A DNA stretch of 62,761 nucleotides from the NCBI GenBank assembly GCA_029210175.1, contig JARGPL010000002.1:1-62761 (forward strand), read 5' to 3'. The notes beneath the pieces were generated by a model. It was given only the letters and a program-made list of their open reading frames with translations, was not told where the DNA came from and did not search any database. Source of the DNA: Minwuia sp. (GTDB lineage Bacteria; Pseudomonadota; Alphaproteobacteria; Minwuiales; Minwuiaceae). A program made the position numbers and the translations under genes. Positions 25,841 to 34,661 of the stretch are shown here, one piece after another. Every line of letters starts with the position of its first letter. Position 1 is the stretch's first letter.

Positions 25841-27370
25841 TCAGCCTTTCATGAAACTGCCATGCAGGCCGAGTGGCAGGGCATAGGGCAGGGTCGCCAC
25901 AGCCACGGGGCCTGAGGCGAGATCGCTGGCATCGAAGATCTTCAGGCGTGTTCTCGAAACGCCGAAATCAAGCACGGTCTGCAGCACCCAGCCGGTGCCG
26001 TCGTTCCCGGCTGTGGCCGGGACGAAAACCGCTTCCTCCGCAATCTCCCGCGCGTCATGCACGAAGGCATCGACCCGCCCGCTGTCCTGATTGACCATCG
26101 CGGTCGTGGTGAAATACGGATGCGCGGCACCGGCGTCCGGGTCTGCCAGCAGCATCACGGCATGATCCGTCCGCTGCCCCATCCGCGCCGGATGGACGCG
26201 GGGAAATTCCACGGCGGGGCCATCGATCAGCGCAGCGCCGCTGAAGGTGCCGGCCACTGTATCGATCCTGGCCTGGTCATAGCTGGCGCTGCTGCCCGTC
26301 GGTGCCTCTCCGTTCATGACCTGTCTGAAGCCTTCCGTCGTGGCGGATGGATCGACATAGCGGCAGTAATCGAAACGTATGACGCCTGACCCGTCCTCCC
26401 AGGCATTTCCGAAGTGGAAGGTCCAGAAGGGGGGCAGATCGACAGTCTGCTGACGTGCCAGGTCGTTCTTGTCGATGATCAGCGCCTGGCCGCCCTTCTC
26501 CGGTTGCCATCTGTGGTGTTCCAGAAAGGTGCCGGATACGCTGCGGTCATAGCGCCAGGGTGTCAGGATGAAGACGATATGACGGTCGGTGATCATGAAA
26601 TCGTGCAGCATGGGCGTGTCAGGCGCATCGATCAGATGAGCGGTATGCAGGCGCCCGTCCGGCCTGATCCGATAGAGCAGGATCTTGCCGAGGTAACCGG
26701 CGTAACCGAAACTCCATAGGGAGCCGTCGCTGTCGAGGCGCGGGTGGGCGCTGAACGGCAGACCGCTCGTCTTCGGCGACAGGGCAAGGAACGATCGGAA
26801 TCCCAGGGTCACCGGGTCGAGTTCGATGGCGGAGCCACCTTCCCAGAGTGCAAGCAGCCTGCCCGCGTGGCGAATGATGTTGATGTTGCCGGTATTCATT
26901 GCATCCGGCTTTTGCTGGATGCCGGACCCATCGACATCCGTATCGAAGGCGTCGAACAGCGGTTTCACCGCTGCCTGCTCCGCGCGCCATTTCGGCGTGT
27001 CGATGATGCGCCCGTCATGGCGTACTTCGCCGTCCTTCAGCCGAAACCTGTGAACCAGTCCGTCGCCATCGAACCAGTGGCGGTAGCGATGGCCGAAAAC
27101 CACGTGGCCGCCGGGGCCGTTGCGCATGAAATCGCCGTCCAGGCTTGCCGGAATGCGGCCCTCGACCTGAATCTCGTCCGGTCCGGCGGCACAGGTCGGG
27201 GCATCCATCGCATCCCAGCCAAGCAGCCATGGCCTTTCCCTGAGGCCGATCTTGAAATTCAGCGACCGGCGCCGCATCGCATTGGCATCGGCCAGCGCGG
27301 CTGCTGATGTGCCTGCCAGGCCAAGACCGGCAATGGCGAGTGATGTCATGAAGGTTCGGCGGTCAATCAT
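25841..27370 (-). CDS. Carotenoid oxygenase family protein, Tat-exported
   Basis: A 509-residue member of the carotenoid cleavage (RPE65/CCD) family. The iron ligands are four histidines spaced along the chain: FSAHPRLD, MLHDFMIT, FHFGNAWED and the C-terminal GLHGSF. The N-terminus MIDRRTFMTSLAIAGLGLAG is a twin-arginine signal. ATG 27370 is preferred over TTG 27385. It starts 12 nt after the DUF2141 gene, so they form an operon. Substrate (apocarotenoid or lignostilbene-type) cannot be deduced. Confidence 0.88.
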   Translation of the reverse strand: MIDRRTFMTSLAIAGLGLAGTSAAALADANAMRRRSLNFKIGLRERPWLLGWDAMDAPTCAAGPDEIQVEGRIPASLDGDFMRNGPGGHVVFGHRYRHWFDGDGLVHRFRLKDGEVRHDGRIIDTPKWRAEQAAVKPLFDAFDTDVDGSGIQQKPDAMNTGNINIIRHAGRLLALWEGGSAIELDPVTLGFRSFLALSPKTSGLPFSAHPRLDSDGSLWSFGYAGYLGKILLYRIRPDGRLHTAHLIDAPDTPMLHDFMITDRHIVFILTPWRYDRSVSGTFLEHHRWQPEKGGQALIIDKNDLARQQTVDLPPFWTFHFGNAWEDGSGVIRFDYCRYVDPSATTEGFRQVMNGEAPTGSSASYDQARIDTVAGTFSGAALIDGPAVEFPRVHPARMGQRTDHAVMLLADPDAGAAHPYFTTTAMVNQDSGRVDAFVHDAREIAEEAVFVPATAGNDGTGWVLQTVLDFGVSRTRLKIFDASDLASGPVAVATLPYALPLGLHGSFMKG

Positions 27371-27381
27371 GCTGCGGTGCC

Positions 27382-27852
27382 TCAATAGGAAAGTCGGGCC
27401 TGGGTGCGTGCCTGCCCCTCTGTCGGGACCATGATCGCGGCATCATCGAATGACGGCGCACTGAAGGTGGCGGTTGCGCCTTCACTGAATGCAATCCCTT
27501 CCAGCGGGATGCCCAGCAGGTTCGTATCCAGTTCACCGTTTGCATTCTGGTCATGGTAGATGGCCACGGCGTAGCGGCCGCCAGGCAAGCCACCAAAGAT
27601 GAAGGTCAGATCACCCGGCCCGGCCTTCCGGAACATGGCGGCATGCTCCTCACCGGCCTTCAGGAATGTCGATGCCTCGTGATACAGCGCAATGCGGATC
27701 GCACCCGCGTCATCGCGGACACCGGTGACGGAGACCTGCAGGTCACCTGCGGTCGCGGTCTGGCCGACTGCCATGGTCAATACCGTGCAGGCAAGCGTGA
27801 AGGTCATGCGTCTTGGCGTGTGGCGTGCCTTGCCGGAAAATCGGTTGATCAT
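27382..27852 (-). CDS. Secreted DUF2141 protein
   Basis: A 156-residue protein with a signal peptide (about residues 1-36, ending ATAGD) and a DUF2141 core (VRDDAGAIRIALYHEASTFL, YAVAIYHDQNANGELDTN). DUF2141 proteins are periplasmic or extracellular beta-rich proteins often encoded beside carotenoid cleavage genes. ATG 27852 has GAGGA at a good distance; a longer in-frame start at 27900 is less likely. First gene of an operon with the carotenoid oxygenase. Confidence 0.8.
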   Translation of the reverse strand: MINRFSGKARHTPRRMTFTLACTVLTMAVGQTATAGDLQVSVTGVRDDAGAIRIALYHEASTFLKAGEEHAAMFRKAGPGDLTFIFGGLPGGRYAVAIYHDQNANGELDTNLLGIPLEGIAFSEGATATFSAPSFDDAAIMVPTEGQARTQARLSY

Positions 27853-27972
27853 GGGCTGGTGTCCTCGTTGCGTTGGCTGTACGTCTTTGGTCCTGTTCAT
27901 CTCACCCGGTGCCGTTCAGAAGGGAAGCCAGACCTTCGGCAATTGCGCCCGGGCTTCGTGAAGTAGGGCATT

Positions 27973-28779
27973 GTGCATTTCGCGCTGCGTGAAAACAGCC
28001 GTGTGATCGGCCTGCTGCTGGAGACCGCTGCCGTTGGCAGTGTCTGGCTGGTGGCTGTCACGGTCGGTCCGTACGGCACCTTCGATCAACTGACGACGGT
28101 TGAACGGATGCAGTACTGGGGCATGAGCATCGTGCTCAACTGGATCCAGATCCGGCTCGTCCACATGGCGCTCGACCGGGCGTTTGCCTGCACCCGGTTC
28201 TGGGTGCCGGTATTGCTGGCCTGCTGTCTGGCGTCCGTCCCTGGAACTTTCGAGGTGATGTGGCTGGAAGACCGGTTCCGACCGGAACTGAAACACGACC
28301 TGACTTTCGCGACGCTTTATCCGCAGGTGCTGCTGCTGTCGCTCGCCGTCACTGTGCCCATGGTCCATTACTTCACTGGTCGGCGAAAGGTGATCGACCT
28401 GAAAGAAGCCGCGGTACAGCAGGATTCGGAGAGTTCGGCAGCAACGGCTGCGCCTGGCGCACTGACCGGTCCGCCATTCCTGCAGCGCATTCCCATCCGC
28501 CTGGGGCGTGATCTGCTTTGCCTTCAGGCCGAAGACCACTATGTGCGGGTTCACACGGCCTTGGGGGATGACCTGATCCTGCATCGCTTCTCTGATTGCG
28601 TGCAGGAACTGGATGGTATCGAGGGCTTGCGCGTGCATCGGTCGTGGTGGATCGCGCGTGCCGCCGTTGCAGATGTTGCGCGACGGGATCGAAAGACCTG
28701 GTTGCTTCTGACCAATGGGTTGGAAGTGCCGGTCAGCCGCACCTACATGGCGGCAGTGAAGGAGGCGGGCTGGTCGTGA
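27973..28779 (+). CDS. Membrane-anchored LytTR transcriptional regulator
   Basis: A 268-residue protein with four hydrophobic stretches in residues 10-135, a linker, and a C-terminal LytTR DNA-binding domain (LLCLQAEDHYVRVHT, LQELDGIEGLRVHRSWWIAR, VPVSRTYMAAVKEAGW). There is no receiver or kinase domain, so it may sense a membrane signal directly. It starts at GTG 27973, divergent from the DUF2141/carotenoid oxygenase operon, with a shared 120-nt intergenic region. The stop overlaps the next gene (GTGA). Confidence 0.82.
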   Translation: MHFALRENSRVIGLLLETAAVGSVWLVAVTVGPYGTFDQLTTVERMQYWGMSIVLNWIQIRLVHMALDRAFACTRFWVPVLLACCLASVPGTFEVMWLEDRFRPELKHDLTFATLYPQVLLLSLAVTVPMVHYFTGRRKVIDLKEAAVQQDSESSAATAAPGALTGPPFLQRIPIRLGRDLLCLQAEDHYVRVHTALGDDLILHRFSDCVQELDGIEGLRVHRSWWIARAAVADVARRDRKTWLLLTNGLEVPVSRTYMAAVKEAGWS

Positions 28780-29234
28780 CAATCGACAACGATGCGGCGG
28801 ACAGGCCGTTCTGGGAAACCACGCGTCTGGAGGACATGACGCCGAAGCAGTGGGAATCCCTGTGCGATGGCTGTGGCAAGTGCTGCCTCTACAAGCTGGA
28901 AGACATCGATACCGGCGACATTGTGTTCACGGACGTGGCCTGTCGGCTGCTGGATTCGGAAACCTGCAAGTGCAGCGACTACGCGAACCGCTCGACAGTC
29001 GTGCCCGATTGCCTCACGCTGGACACCGACAACATCGGCAAGCTGCGCTGGATGCCATCAACCTGCGCCTACCGGCTGTTGTACGAGGGCAAGCCGCTGG
29101 AAGACTGGCACCCCCTGGTCAGTGGCACGCCGGAGAGCGTGCACTGGGCAGGTATTTCAATCCGGGGGCGCAGCATCTCGGAAGATGATGCTGATGAGGA
29201 CCTGGAGAACCACGCGCTGGAGGGGGAACCCTGA
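28776..29234 (+). CDS. YcgN/UPF0260-family cysteine cluster protein
   Basis: A 152-residue protein containing LCDGCGKCCLYKLED, CRLLD, CKCSDY and VPDCLTL, the conserved cysteines of the YcgN (UPF0260) family, with WMPSTCAYRLLYEGKPL downstream. The cysteines suggest metal or Fe-S binding; the function is unknown. GTG 28776 overlaps the LytTR stop and has GGAGGCGGG upstream. Its own stop overlaps the ATG of the next gene. Confidence 0.85.
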   Translation: MTIDNDAADRPFWETTRLEDMTPKQWESLCDGCGKCCLYKLEDIDTGDIVFTDVACRLLDSETCKCSDYANRSTVVPDCLTLDTDNIGKLRWMPSTCAYRLLYEGKPLEDWHPLVSGTPESVHWAGISIRGRSISEDDADEDLENHALEGEP

Positions 29235-30145
29235 TGCAGTCACTGGCGGTTTCGGGTGTCTGGGCAGCGGCGGTCACGCCGTTCAATTCGGACATGAGTG
29301 TCGATCTGGGCGCCCTGCATGCGCATGTCGACTGGTTGCTCGCCAATGGTTGCGACGGGGTCGCGCTGTTGGGCACCACGGGTGAGGCCGCGTCCATCGG
29401 CATCAACGAACGGCTGGCACTGATCGAGGATGTGGCCGGTCACTGGCCGTCGGAGCGGGTGCTGGTCGGCGTCGGATCAACGGCAATCCCCGATACGGTC
29501 ACCATGATCCGTGCGGCGCAGGACCACGAAATGTCGAACGTGCTGATGCTGCCACCGTTCTATTTCAAGGGCGTCAGCGACGAAGGGCTCTATCGGGTCT
29601 GGTCCGAGGTTCTTCGGCGTGTCGGGCAGGGGCCGTTGCACATTCACGTTTACGATTTTCCGGCTTTCGTCGGGTTCCCGCTTTCGGCCGAGTTGCAGGC
29701 CCGCCTGCACCGGGATTTCCCCGATCGCATCGTCGGCATGAAGGATTCGTCAGGCAACTTCGACAAGATGGTGGAGGTCATCGAGGCGGCGCCCGGGTTC
29801 CGTGTCTATGCAGGCACCGAGGCGTTGCTGCTGGATATCCTGAAAGCGGGTGGTGCCGGCTGCATCTCCGCAACGGCCAATGTCACGGCCCCTGCTGCGG
29901 CTGAGGTCTGGCGGTGCTGGCAGGCGGACGATATTGCCGGGGCGGAGAAGGCACAGGAACGCCTGACGGCGCTGCGCACTGCCTTGCAGGCTTTCGGCAT
30001 GGTGCCGGGCATGAAGGCGCTGCTGCATCGTGCGTTCCCGGAACGGGTGGGTCCGGCGATCCGGCCACCGTTGCTGGCGTTGTCGGCCGAGGAACGGGAC
30101 CGTCTGTTCGCGACGATGGATGCCGCGGGTCTGAATCTGGGCTGA
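29234..30145 (+). CDS. Dihydrodipicolinate synthase/N-acetylneuraminate lyase family protein
   Basis: A 303-residue class I aldolase. The GTTGE loop (ALLGTTGEAAS), a Tyr in HVYDFPAF and the Schiff-base Lys in IVGMKDSSGNF are present. Such proteins condense or cleave pyruvate with an aldehyde. It probably is not the housekeeping DapA: the YDFP replaces the usual YNVP/YNIP and the gene sits with YcgN and LytTR genes, not lysine genes. Substrate open. Confidence 0.85.
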   Translation: MQSLAVSGVWAAAVTPFNSDMSVDLGALHAHVDWLLANGCDGVALLGTTGEAASIGINERLALIEDVAGHWPSERVLVGVGSTAIPDTVTMIRAAQDHEMSNVLMLPPFYFKGVSDEGLYRVWSEVLRRVGQGPLHIHVYDFPAFVGFPLSAELQARLHRDFPDRIVGMKDSSGNFDKMVEVIEAAPGFRVYAGTEALLLDILKAGGAGCISATANVTAPAAAEVWRCWQADDIAGAEKAQERLTALRTALQAFGMVPGMKALLHRAFPERVGPAIRPPLLALSAEERDRLFATMDAAGLNLG

Positions 30146-30162
30146 CGCTGGATCGATGCGGG

Positions 30163-31383
30163 TCAGGCGACCTTGCGGTTGGCGTTCGCTTCGGAAAGCC
30201 GCTGGTCGACAAGACGACCCTGGAACAGCGACAGGCCGACAGAGCGACCGAATTCGAAGGCGTCTTCCGAATCGCAACGGCAAAGGATGACGCGGGACGT
30301 TCCCGTTCGCCGGATCGCGTCGACCAGTTCCTTGCGCCGATCCGGGCCGCCATCTTCCAGCGCATCCGCCGACCAGATCAGTTTCTGCATGTCCAGGCCC
30401 AGCTTCTGCTTGTCGATCAGCGGGAATGTCAGGTGGGTCAGCCCGTCGACACACATGCGATAGCCACGGTTGCGCACGAAATCGCGGGCAAACATGAAAC
30501 TGCCGACGTCGGCAAACAGGTCGCTTGGCTGCACTTCCAGAACGATGGTCTTTCGGGTCAGGGCACGCAGCCGCTGATCGAATTCCAGGAACTCGGGTGA
30601 CAGGATCGTGCCGATGTTGATGTTGATCGACGTCGACAACGGGACCGCGCTCTCGATTTCCGGCAGAGCCTTCAGGATGCGCAGGTCCAGATACTGGGTC
30701 AGGTACGAGAACAGGTAGGTATTGGCCGTCAGATTGACTTCCGGCATGACCATGCGGTTCAGGTCACCAATGGATACGAACAGTTCATTGAACACGGGCC
30801 GCAGGGTGCCGTCCGGTGCCATGGCGCAGATCGGCTGGCGACGCATCAGGGACGAGATATCCATCGACGCGATCTGTTCGACAAGGCGACCCAGATGTTG
30901 GGGGCGCATGGGTGTCTTGGGGGTTGCGCTGGCCTTGCGCGCCTTGCGCAGTTCGCTCTGGCGTTCCCGATTGATCTCTGCCTGCTGCTTCATGGACCCG
31001 GCGAGTGCGAGGAATGCGTCATATTCCTCGTCCAGGTCGTACCAGGTGCAGAAACGACCCGTATCCTGGGTGTCGTCGTGGGTCAGCGGGTCTTCGTTGA
31101 AGAGGTAGCGCAGCCGCGACACGACCTCGTCGATCTCCGACGGTGTGGCGCCACGTGCGATGAAGACAAGATCGTTGTTCGACATCATGAACAACTGCCC
31201 GTCGAAGCGCTTGGCCAGCAGTTCGAAACTGTTCATGGCGATGCGCATGTGGTGCGCGCGCCGGTAATGCGCGCCCAACCGCGAAAGGTGGATATGCACG
31301 GCTATCCGGTCCTCGGTATGGCGGGCAAGCCGCTCCGCGAAGTCCAGAAGCCTGATTTCCTGATCAGTCCGCGCCTTCATCAA
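30163..31383 (-). CDS. Degenerate EAL-domain protein
   Basis: A 406-residue cytoplasmic protein. The C-terminal part (about residues 170-400) has the EAL-domain fold text (SININIGTILSPEFLEFDQRL, VLEVQPSDLFADVG, VDGLTHLTFPLID) but lacks the EAL signature and the acidic metal ligands, so c-di-GMP hydrolysis is not expected. The N-terminal part resembles a worn GGDEF-like or regulatory domain (LFMMSNNDLVFIARGATPSE). It could be a c-di-GMP-binding or protein-protein regulator. A CtrA-type box lies 66 nt upstream. Confidence 0.78.
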   Translation of the reverse strand: MMKARTDQEIRLLDFAERLARHTEDRIAVHIHLSRLGAHYRRAHHMRIAMNSFELLAKRFDGQLFMMSNNDLVFIARGATPSEIDEVVSRLRYLFNEDPLTHDDTQDTGRFCTWYDLDEEYDAFLALAGSMKQQAEINRERQSELRKARKASATPKTPMRPQHLGRLVEQIASMDISSLMRRQPICAMAPDGTLRPVFNELFVSIGDLNRMVMPEVNLTANTYLFSYLTQYLDLRILKALPEIESAVPLSTSININIGTILSPEFLEFDQRLRALTRKTIVLEVQPSDLFADVGSFMFARDFVRNRGYRMCVDGLTHLTFPLIDKQKLGLDMQKLIWSADALEDGGPDRRKELVDAIRRTGTSRVILCRCDSEDAFEFGRSVGLSLFQGRLVDQRLSEANANRKVA

Positions 31384-31448
31384 CCCTCTTTCCGCCTGGT
31401 GGGTATTTTCCCCTGAGGTTCAGCAAACCGCAGACTGTCATGGCAGGC

Positions 31449-31463
31449 TTTAAAACTGGTTAA
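31449..31463 (-). promoter_or_regulatory. Predicted CtrA box before the EAL gene
   Basis: The minus strand reads TTAACCAGTTTTAAA, i.e. TTAA-N7-TAAA with the TTAACCA half of the CtrA consensus. It lies 66 nt upstream of the EAL-protein start (31383), facing it, and 92 nt before the divergent glycosyltransferase gene. Confidence 0.55.
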
Positions 31464-31554
31464 CCGACACGCCTGGCCATGAGAGGGGATTGACCTGCGG
31501 CGCGGCTTGGCTGATGCCTGTAGATCAAATCAGATTTCGGAGGCATGTGGCCTG

Positions 31555-32823
31555 ATGCGAGTCCTGTTCCTGCACAACAATTTTCCGGCCCAGTATCGCC
31601 ATGTCGCGACCAGCCTGGCGCAGGAAGGCGGCCATCAGCTGGTTTTCGGCACCCAGGCCAAGAACGGCGAGATTCCCGGTGTGACCAAGGCTTTCTACAA
31701 GCCAGCCAGGGAGGTGAAGGCCGAAACCCACCACTACGTCCGCAATCTGGAAAGCGCCGTGCTGAACGGCCAGTCTGTCTACCGCATGTGCATGGATCTG
31801 AAACGGCAGGGGTTTCAGCCGGACCTGGTCTGCGGCCATTCAGGCTGGGGACCGACGCTTTATGTGAAGGACGCTTTCCCGAACACGCGCGTCCTGAGCT
31901 ATTTCGAGTGGTTCTATCACGCACATGGATCGGACGCGGACTATCTGCCCGAAAGCGAGATCTCGGCGGATGACGAATGCCGTATCCGGACCCGCAACGC
32001 CGCCATCCTGCTGGATCTGGCCAATTGTGACTGGGGCCTTTGCCCGACGCTGTTTCAGCGTGACCAGTTCCCGAAGATTTTCCACAACAAGCTGACGGCG
32101 CTGCACGACGGCGTGGATACCGATTTCTTCAAGCCGGACCCTGAAGCCAGAATGAAGGTCGGTGACCTGGATCTGAGCGGCGCCAAGGAGATCGTGACCT
32201 ACGCGACCCGGGGAATGGAGCCGTACCGCGGGTTCCCTCAGTTCGTGGAAGCGGTGGCCCGCCTGCAGAAGGAACGGCCCGACATGCATGCCGTCATCGT
32301 CGGGCAGGACCGGGTGGCCTATGGCCGAAAGCTGCCGGACGGCCGGACGTTCAAGCAGAAGATGCTGGAGGAGCTTGAACTGGACATGAGCCGGGTGCAT
32401 TTCACCGGCCTCCTGCCCTATGGCGATTATCTGAAGGTGCTGCAGGCCAGCCACGCGCATGTCTACATGACCGTGCCTTTCGTGCTTTCATGGTCCCTGA
32501 TCGAAAGCATGGCTGCCGGTTGCCTGATCATCTCCTCCGACACCGAGCCGGTGCGGGAGGTCATTCGCGATGGCAAGCAGGGGCTGCTGGTCGATTTCTT
32601 TGACGTGGAAGGACTGGCGAACCGCGTGGCAGAGGCTCTGGACAACCGCGAGAAGCTGAAACCGCTGCAGGTCGCTGCGCGTGAAGTCGTGCTGAAGAAC
32701 TATGCCCTGAAAGACACGCTGCCGAAGCACGTACGGCTGCTGAAGGCCGTGGCAGAGGGCAATCTGCCCCCGGTGCTTGTGCCGCCGAAACCGGTTGCGC
32801 GCCCCGGTCGCCGCCGCCGCTGA
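31555..32823 (+). CDS. GT4-type glycosyltransferase
   Basis: A 422-residue GT-B enzyme: N-terminal MRVLFLHNNFPAQYRHVA, then GHSGWGPTLYVKDAFP, and a C-terminal donor-binding domain with FVLSWSLIESMAAGCLIISS and the E-x7-E-type motif. It transfers a sugar from a nucleotide donor, probably to a cell-surface or protein acceptor. ATG 31555 has GGAGG at 31539-31543. It heads an operon with an HprK-like protein and a PqqD-like protein (2-nt gap, then overlap), an unusual grouping described in the findings. Confidence 0.85.
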   Translation: MRVLFLHNNFPAQYRHVATSLAQEGGHQLVFGTQAKNGEIPGVTKAFYKPAREVKAETHHYVRNLESAVLNGQSVYRMCMDLKRQGFQPDLVCGHSGWGPTLYVKDAFPNTRVLSYFEWFYHAHGSDADYLPESEISADDECRIRTRNAAILLDLANCDWGLCPTLFQRDQFPKIFHNKLTALHDGVDTDFFKPDPEARMKVGDLDLSGAKEIVTYATRGMEPYRGFPQFVEAVARLQKERPDMHAVIVGQDRVAYGRKLPDGRTFKQKMLEELELDMSRVHFTGLLPYGDYLKVLQASHAHVYMTVPFVLSWSLIESMAAGCLIISSDTEPVREVIRDGKQGLLVDFFDVEGLANRVAEALDNREKLKPLQVAAREVVLKNYALKDTLPKHVRLLKAVAEGNLPPVLVPPKPVARPGRRRR

Positions 32824-32825
32824 CC

Positions 32826-33674
32826 ATGTCTCGACGACGGAGTCCCAATTTTGCGAGTCCGACAGGTGCCGTGCTGGTCGATGCGCCGGCGGACCTGCTG
32901 GATCTGACCCGCGCCCAGGCACCCGACTGGCCGGATGGTGATGCGGCTGTGGCGGGCACGACTGTCCTTGCCAAGGTCGAACCGGACGGCTCCGCACGGT
33001 TCAGCGCCAGCACCTATGACGCACCGGATGTTGTCCTGCCCCCTGGCCTGCTGGCCGCGAACGGGCTGATCGGCACGATCATCGGGGCCTTTGTCGCGGC
33101 TGACCCGGACTGGATCTGCCTGCATGCGGCGGCGGTTCACCTGTCCGATGGCGGGCTGACAGTTCTTTTGGGTGACACGATGGCGGGGAAGAGCACGCTG
33201 GCGACAGCGCTTGCTGCGCTGGGGCAGCGGCTCTGGTGTGATGATCGCCTGCCGCTTGCCGCAACGGGTGATGGTCTGGCCCTGGGGCTGCGCCCGAAGC
33301 TGCGGCTGCCATTGCCCGGCAGCGCGCCGCAGGCGGTGCGTGATCTTGTGGCGAACCGCGGCACGGCGCAGGAAGGCGACATGGTCTACCTTGATCTTTC
33401 GGCCAATGGTCAGGCGGCATTCGGTGCGCGGCTGCCGGTCACCCGGCTGATCGTGCTGGATCGGGCTTTGGCACATGGGGCGCCGGACCTGGCCACCGTT
33501 CCTGTCGCAACCATGGTGAAGCATCTCGTGCCGGTGACATTTGCCCCGCATCTGGATCCCATGGCCCGTCTGATGCGTCTGCGGGCCTTGGCCGAGGCCT
33601 GCAGTTGCGAAACCTTGAGCTATGGCGACAGCTTTGCAGCGGCCACGTTCCTGCAGGAAAGTACCGCGCCATGA
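32826..33674 (+). CDS. HPr kinase/phosphorylase-like protein
   Basis: A 282-residue protein with the P-loop LLGDTMAGKSTLATAL (about residue 117) and a following WCDDRLPLA that aligns with the metal-binding loop of HPr-kinase C-terminal domains. No full HPrK N-terminal domain is present. HprK-like proteins occur beside PqqD-like carriers in peptide-modification and polysaccharide clusters. It overlaps the PqqD gene (ATGA), so the two products are probably made in step. Confidence 0.78.
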   Translation: MSRRRSPNFASPTGAVLVDAPADLLDLTRAQAPDWPDGDAAVAGTTVLAKVEPDGSARFSASTYDAPDVVLPPGLLAANGLIGTIIGAFVAADPDWICLHAAAVHLSDGGLTVLLGDTMAGKSTLATALAALGQRLWCDDRLPLAATGDGLALGLRPKLRLPLPGSAPQAVRDLVANRGTAQEGDMVYLDLSANGQAAFGARLPVTRLIVLDRALAHGAPDLATVPVATMVKHLVPVTFAPHLDPMARLMRLRALAEACSCETLSYGDSFAAATFLQESTAP

Positions 33675-33952
33675 CCACATTCAGGCGTGCTGACGGGGTG
33701 TCGGAAAACCCGATGGACGACGACCTTTTTCTGGTCGCGCCGGGCAGTGGGGAGATCGTGCATCTCGATCAGATGGCGGCAGCCGTCTGGCGGCTGCTCG
33801 AAACACCCTGCAGCCAGACGGAGATGATCGCCGTGTTTGTCGAGGCTTTCCCGGAAATGCCGGCAGATACCGTGTCAGCCGACTTGCAGACCGCCCTCCA
33901 GACGCTGATCGCCGCCGAACTCGTGCAGGAGTGCGACGGCGAACCAGGCTGA
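33671..33952 (+). CDS. PqqD-like protein
   Basis: A 93-residue protein with the PqqD pattern: VSENPMDDDLFLVAPGSGEI, then IVHLDQMAAAVWRLLE and a winged-helix end (DLQTALQTLIAAELVQE). PqqD domains present precursor peptides to radical-SAM or other maturases. No precursor peptide or radical-SAM gene is visible nearby. ATG 33671 overlaps the HprK-like stop. The gene converges on ctrA with 13 nt between stops and no terminator seen. Confidence 0.8.
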   Translation: MTTFRRADGVSENPMDDDLFLVAPGSGEIVHLDQMAAAVWRLLETPCSQTEMIAVFVEAFPEMPADTVSADLQTALQTLIAAELVQECDGEPG

Positions 33953-33965
33953 ATTGTCGTGCAGG

Positions 33966-34661
33966 TCAGGCGGCGGCTTCGGCCTCTTCCGGGTCGCGCA
34001 AGACATAGCCGCGGCCCCAGACGGTTTCGATGTAATGGTCGCCACCGGTCGCTGCGGCCAGTTTCTTGCGCAGCTTGCAGATGAAGACATCGATGATCTT
34101 CAGTTCCGGCTCGTCCATCCCGCCGTAGAGATGATTGAGGAACATTTCCTTCGTCAGCGTCGTGCCCTTGCGCAACGAAAGCAGTTCCAGCATCGCGTAT
34201 TCCTTGCCGGTCAGATGGATGCGCTGAGCATCCACCTCAACGGACTTGGTGTCCAGATTGACCACCAGCTTGCCGGTGCGGATGATCGACTGGGCATGGC
34301 CCTTGGACCGGCGAACGATGGCATGCACGCGGGCCACCAGTTCCTCACGCTTGAACGGCTTGGTCAGGTAGTCATCGGCACCGAAGCCCAGACCCTTAAC
34401 GATATCGCCCACGTCCATCATGCTGGACAGGATCAGGACCGGGGTTGAAACCTTGGAAAGGCGCAGCTTCTTCAGCACGTCATAGCCGTGCATGTCGGGC
34501 AGGTTCAGATCCAGCAGGATGATGTCGTAATCATACAGCTTGCCCAGATCCAGGCCCTCTTCGCCGAGGTCGGTGGAATAGACATTGAAGCCATCGGACG
34601 AGAGCATGGTTTCGATTCCGCGCGACATGGCCATGTCATCTTCGATCAACAGTACTCTCAT
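33966..34661 (-). CDS. ctrA: Cell-cycle response regulator CtrA
   Basis: A 231-residue OmpR-type regulator: [20 protein letters not shown], phosphorylated Asp in [25 protein letters not shown] and a winged helix with [31 protein letters not shown] and [12 protein letters not shown]-type text. These are nearly invariant in CtrA. CtrA controls DNA replication, division, motility and pilus genes. ATG 34661 has AAGGAA upstream; the longer frame to 34706 is unlikely. The tail EEAEAAA differs from the Caulobacter protease tag (..AA) only in detail, consistent with CpdR/ClpXP-type turnover. Confidence 0.96.
   Translation of the reverse strand: MRVLLIEDDMAMSRGIETMLSSDGFNVYSTDLGEEGLDLGKLYDYDIILLDLNLPDMHGYDVLKKLRLSKVSTPVLILSSMMDVGDIVKGLGFGADDYLTKPFKREELVARVHAIVRRSKGHAQSIIRTGKLVVNLDTKSVEVDAQRIHLTGKEYAMLELLSLRKGTTLTKEMFLNHLYGGMDEPELKIIDVFICKLRKKLAAATGGDHYIETVWGRGYVLRDPEEAEAAA

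Noticed and set aside
24067-25854. A 595-residue plus-strand open frame opposite regB/regA
   Set aside because: It is antisense to two well-conserved genes, is rich in Gln, His and Arg as expected of a shadow frame, and has no family text.
30163-31383. Active c-di-GMP phosphodiesterase
   Set aside because: The EAL signature and acidic metal ligands are missing; a catalytic role is not supported.
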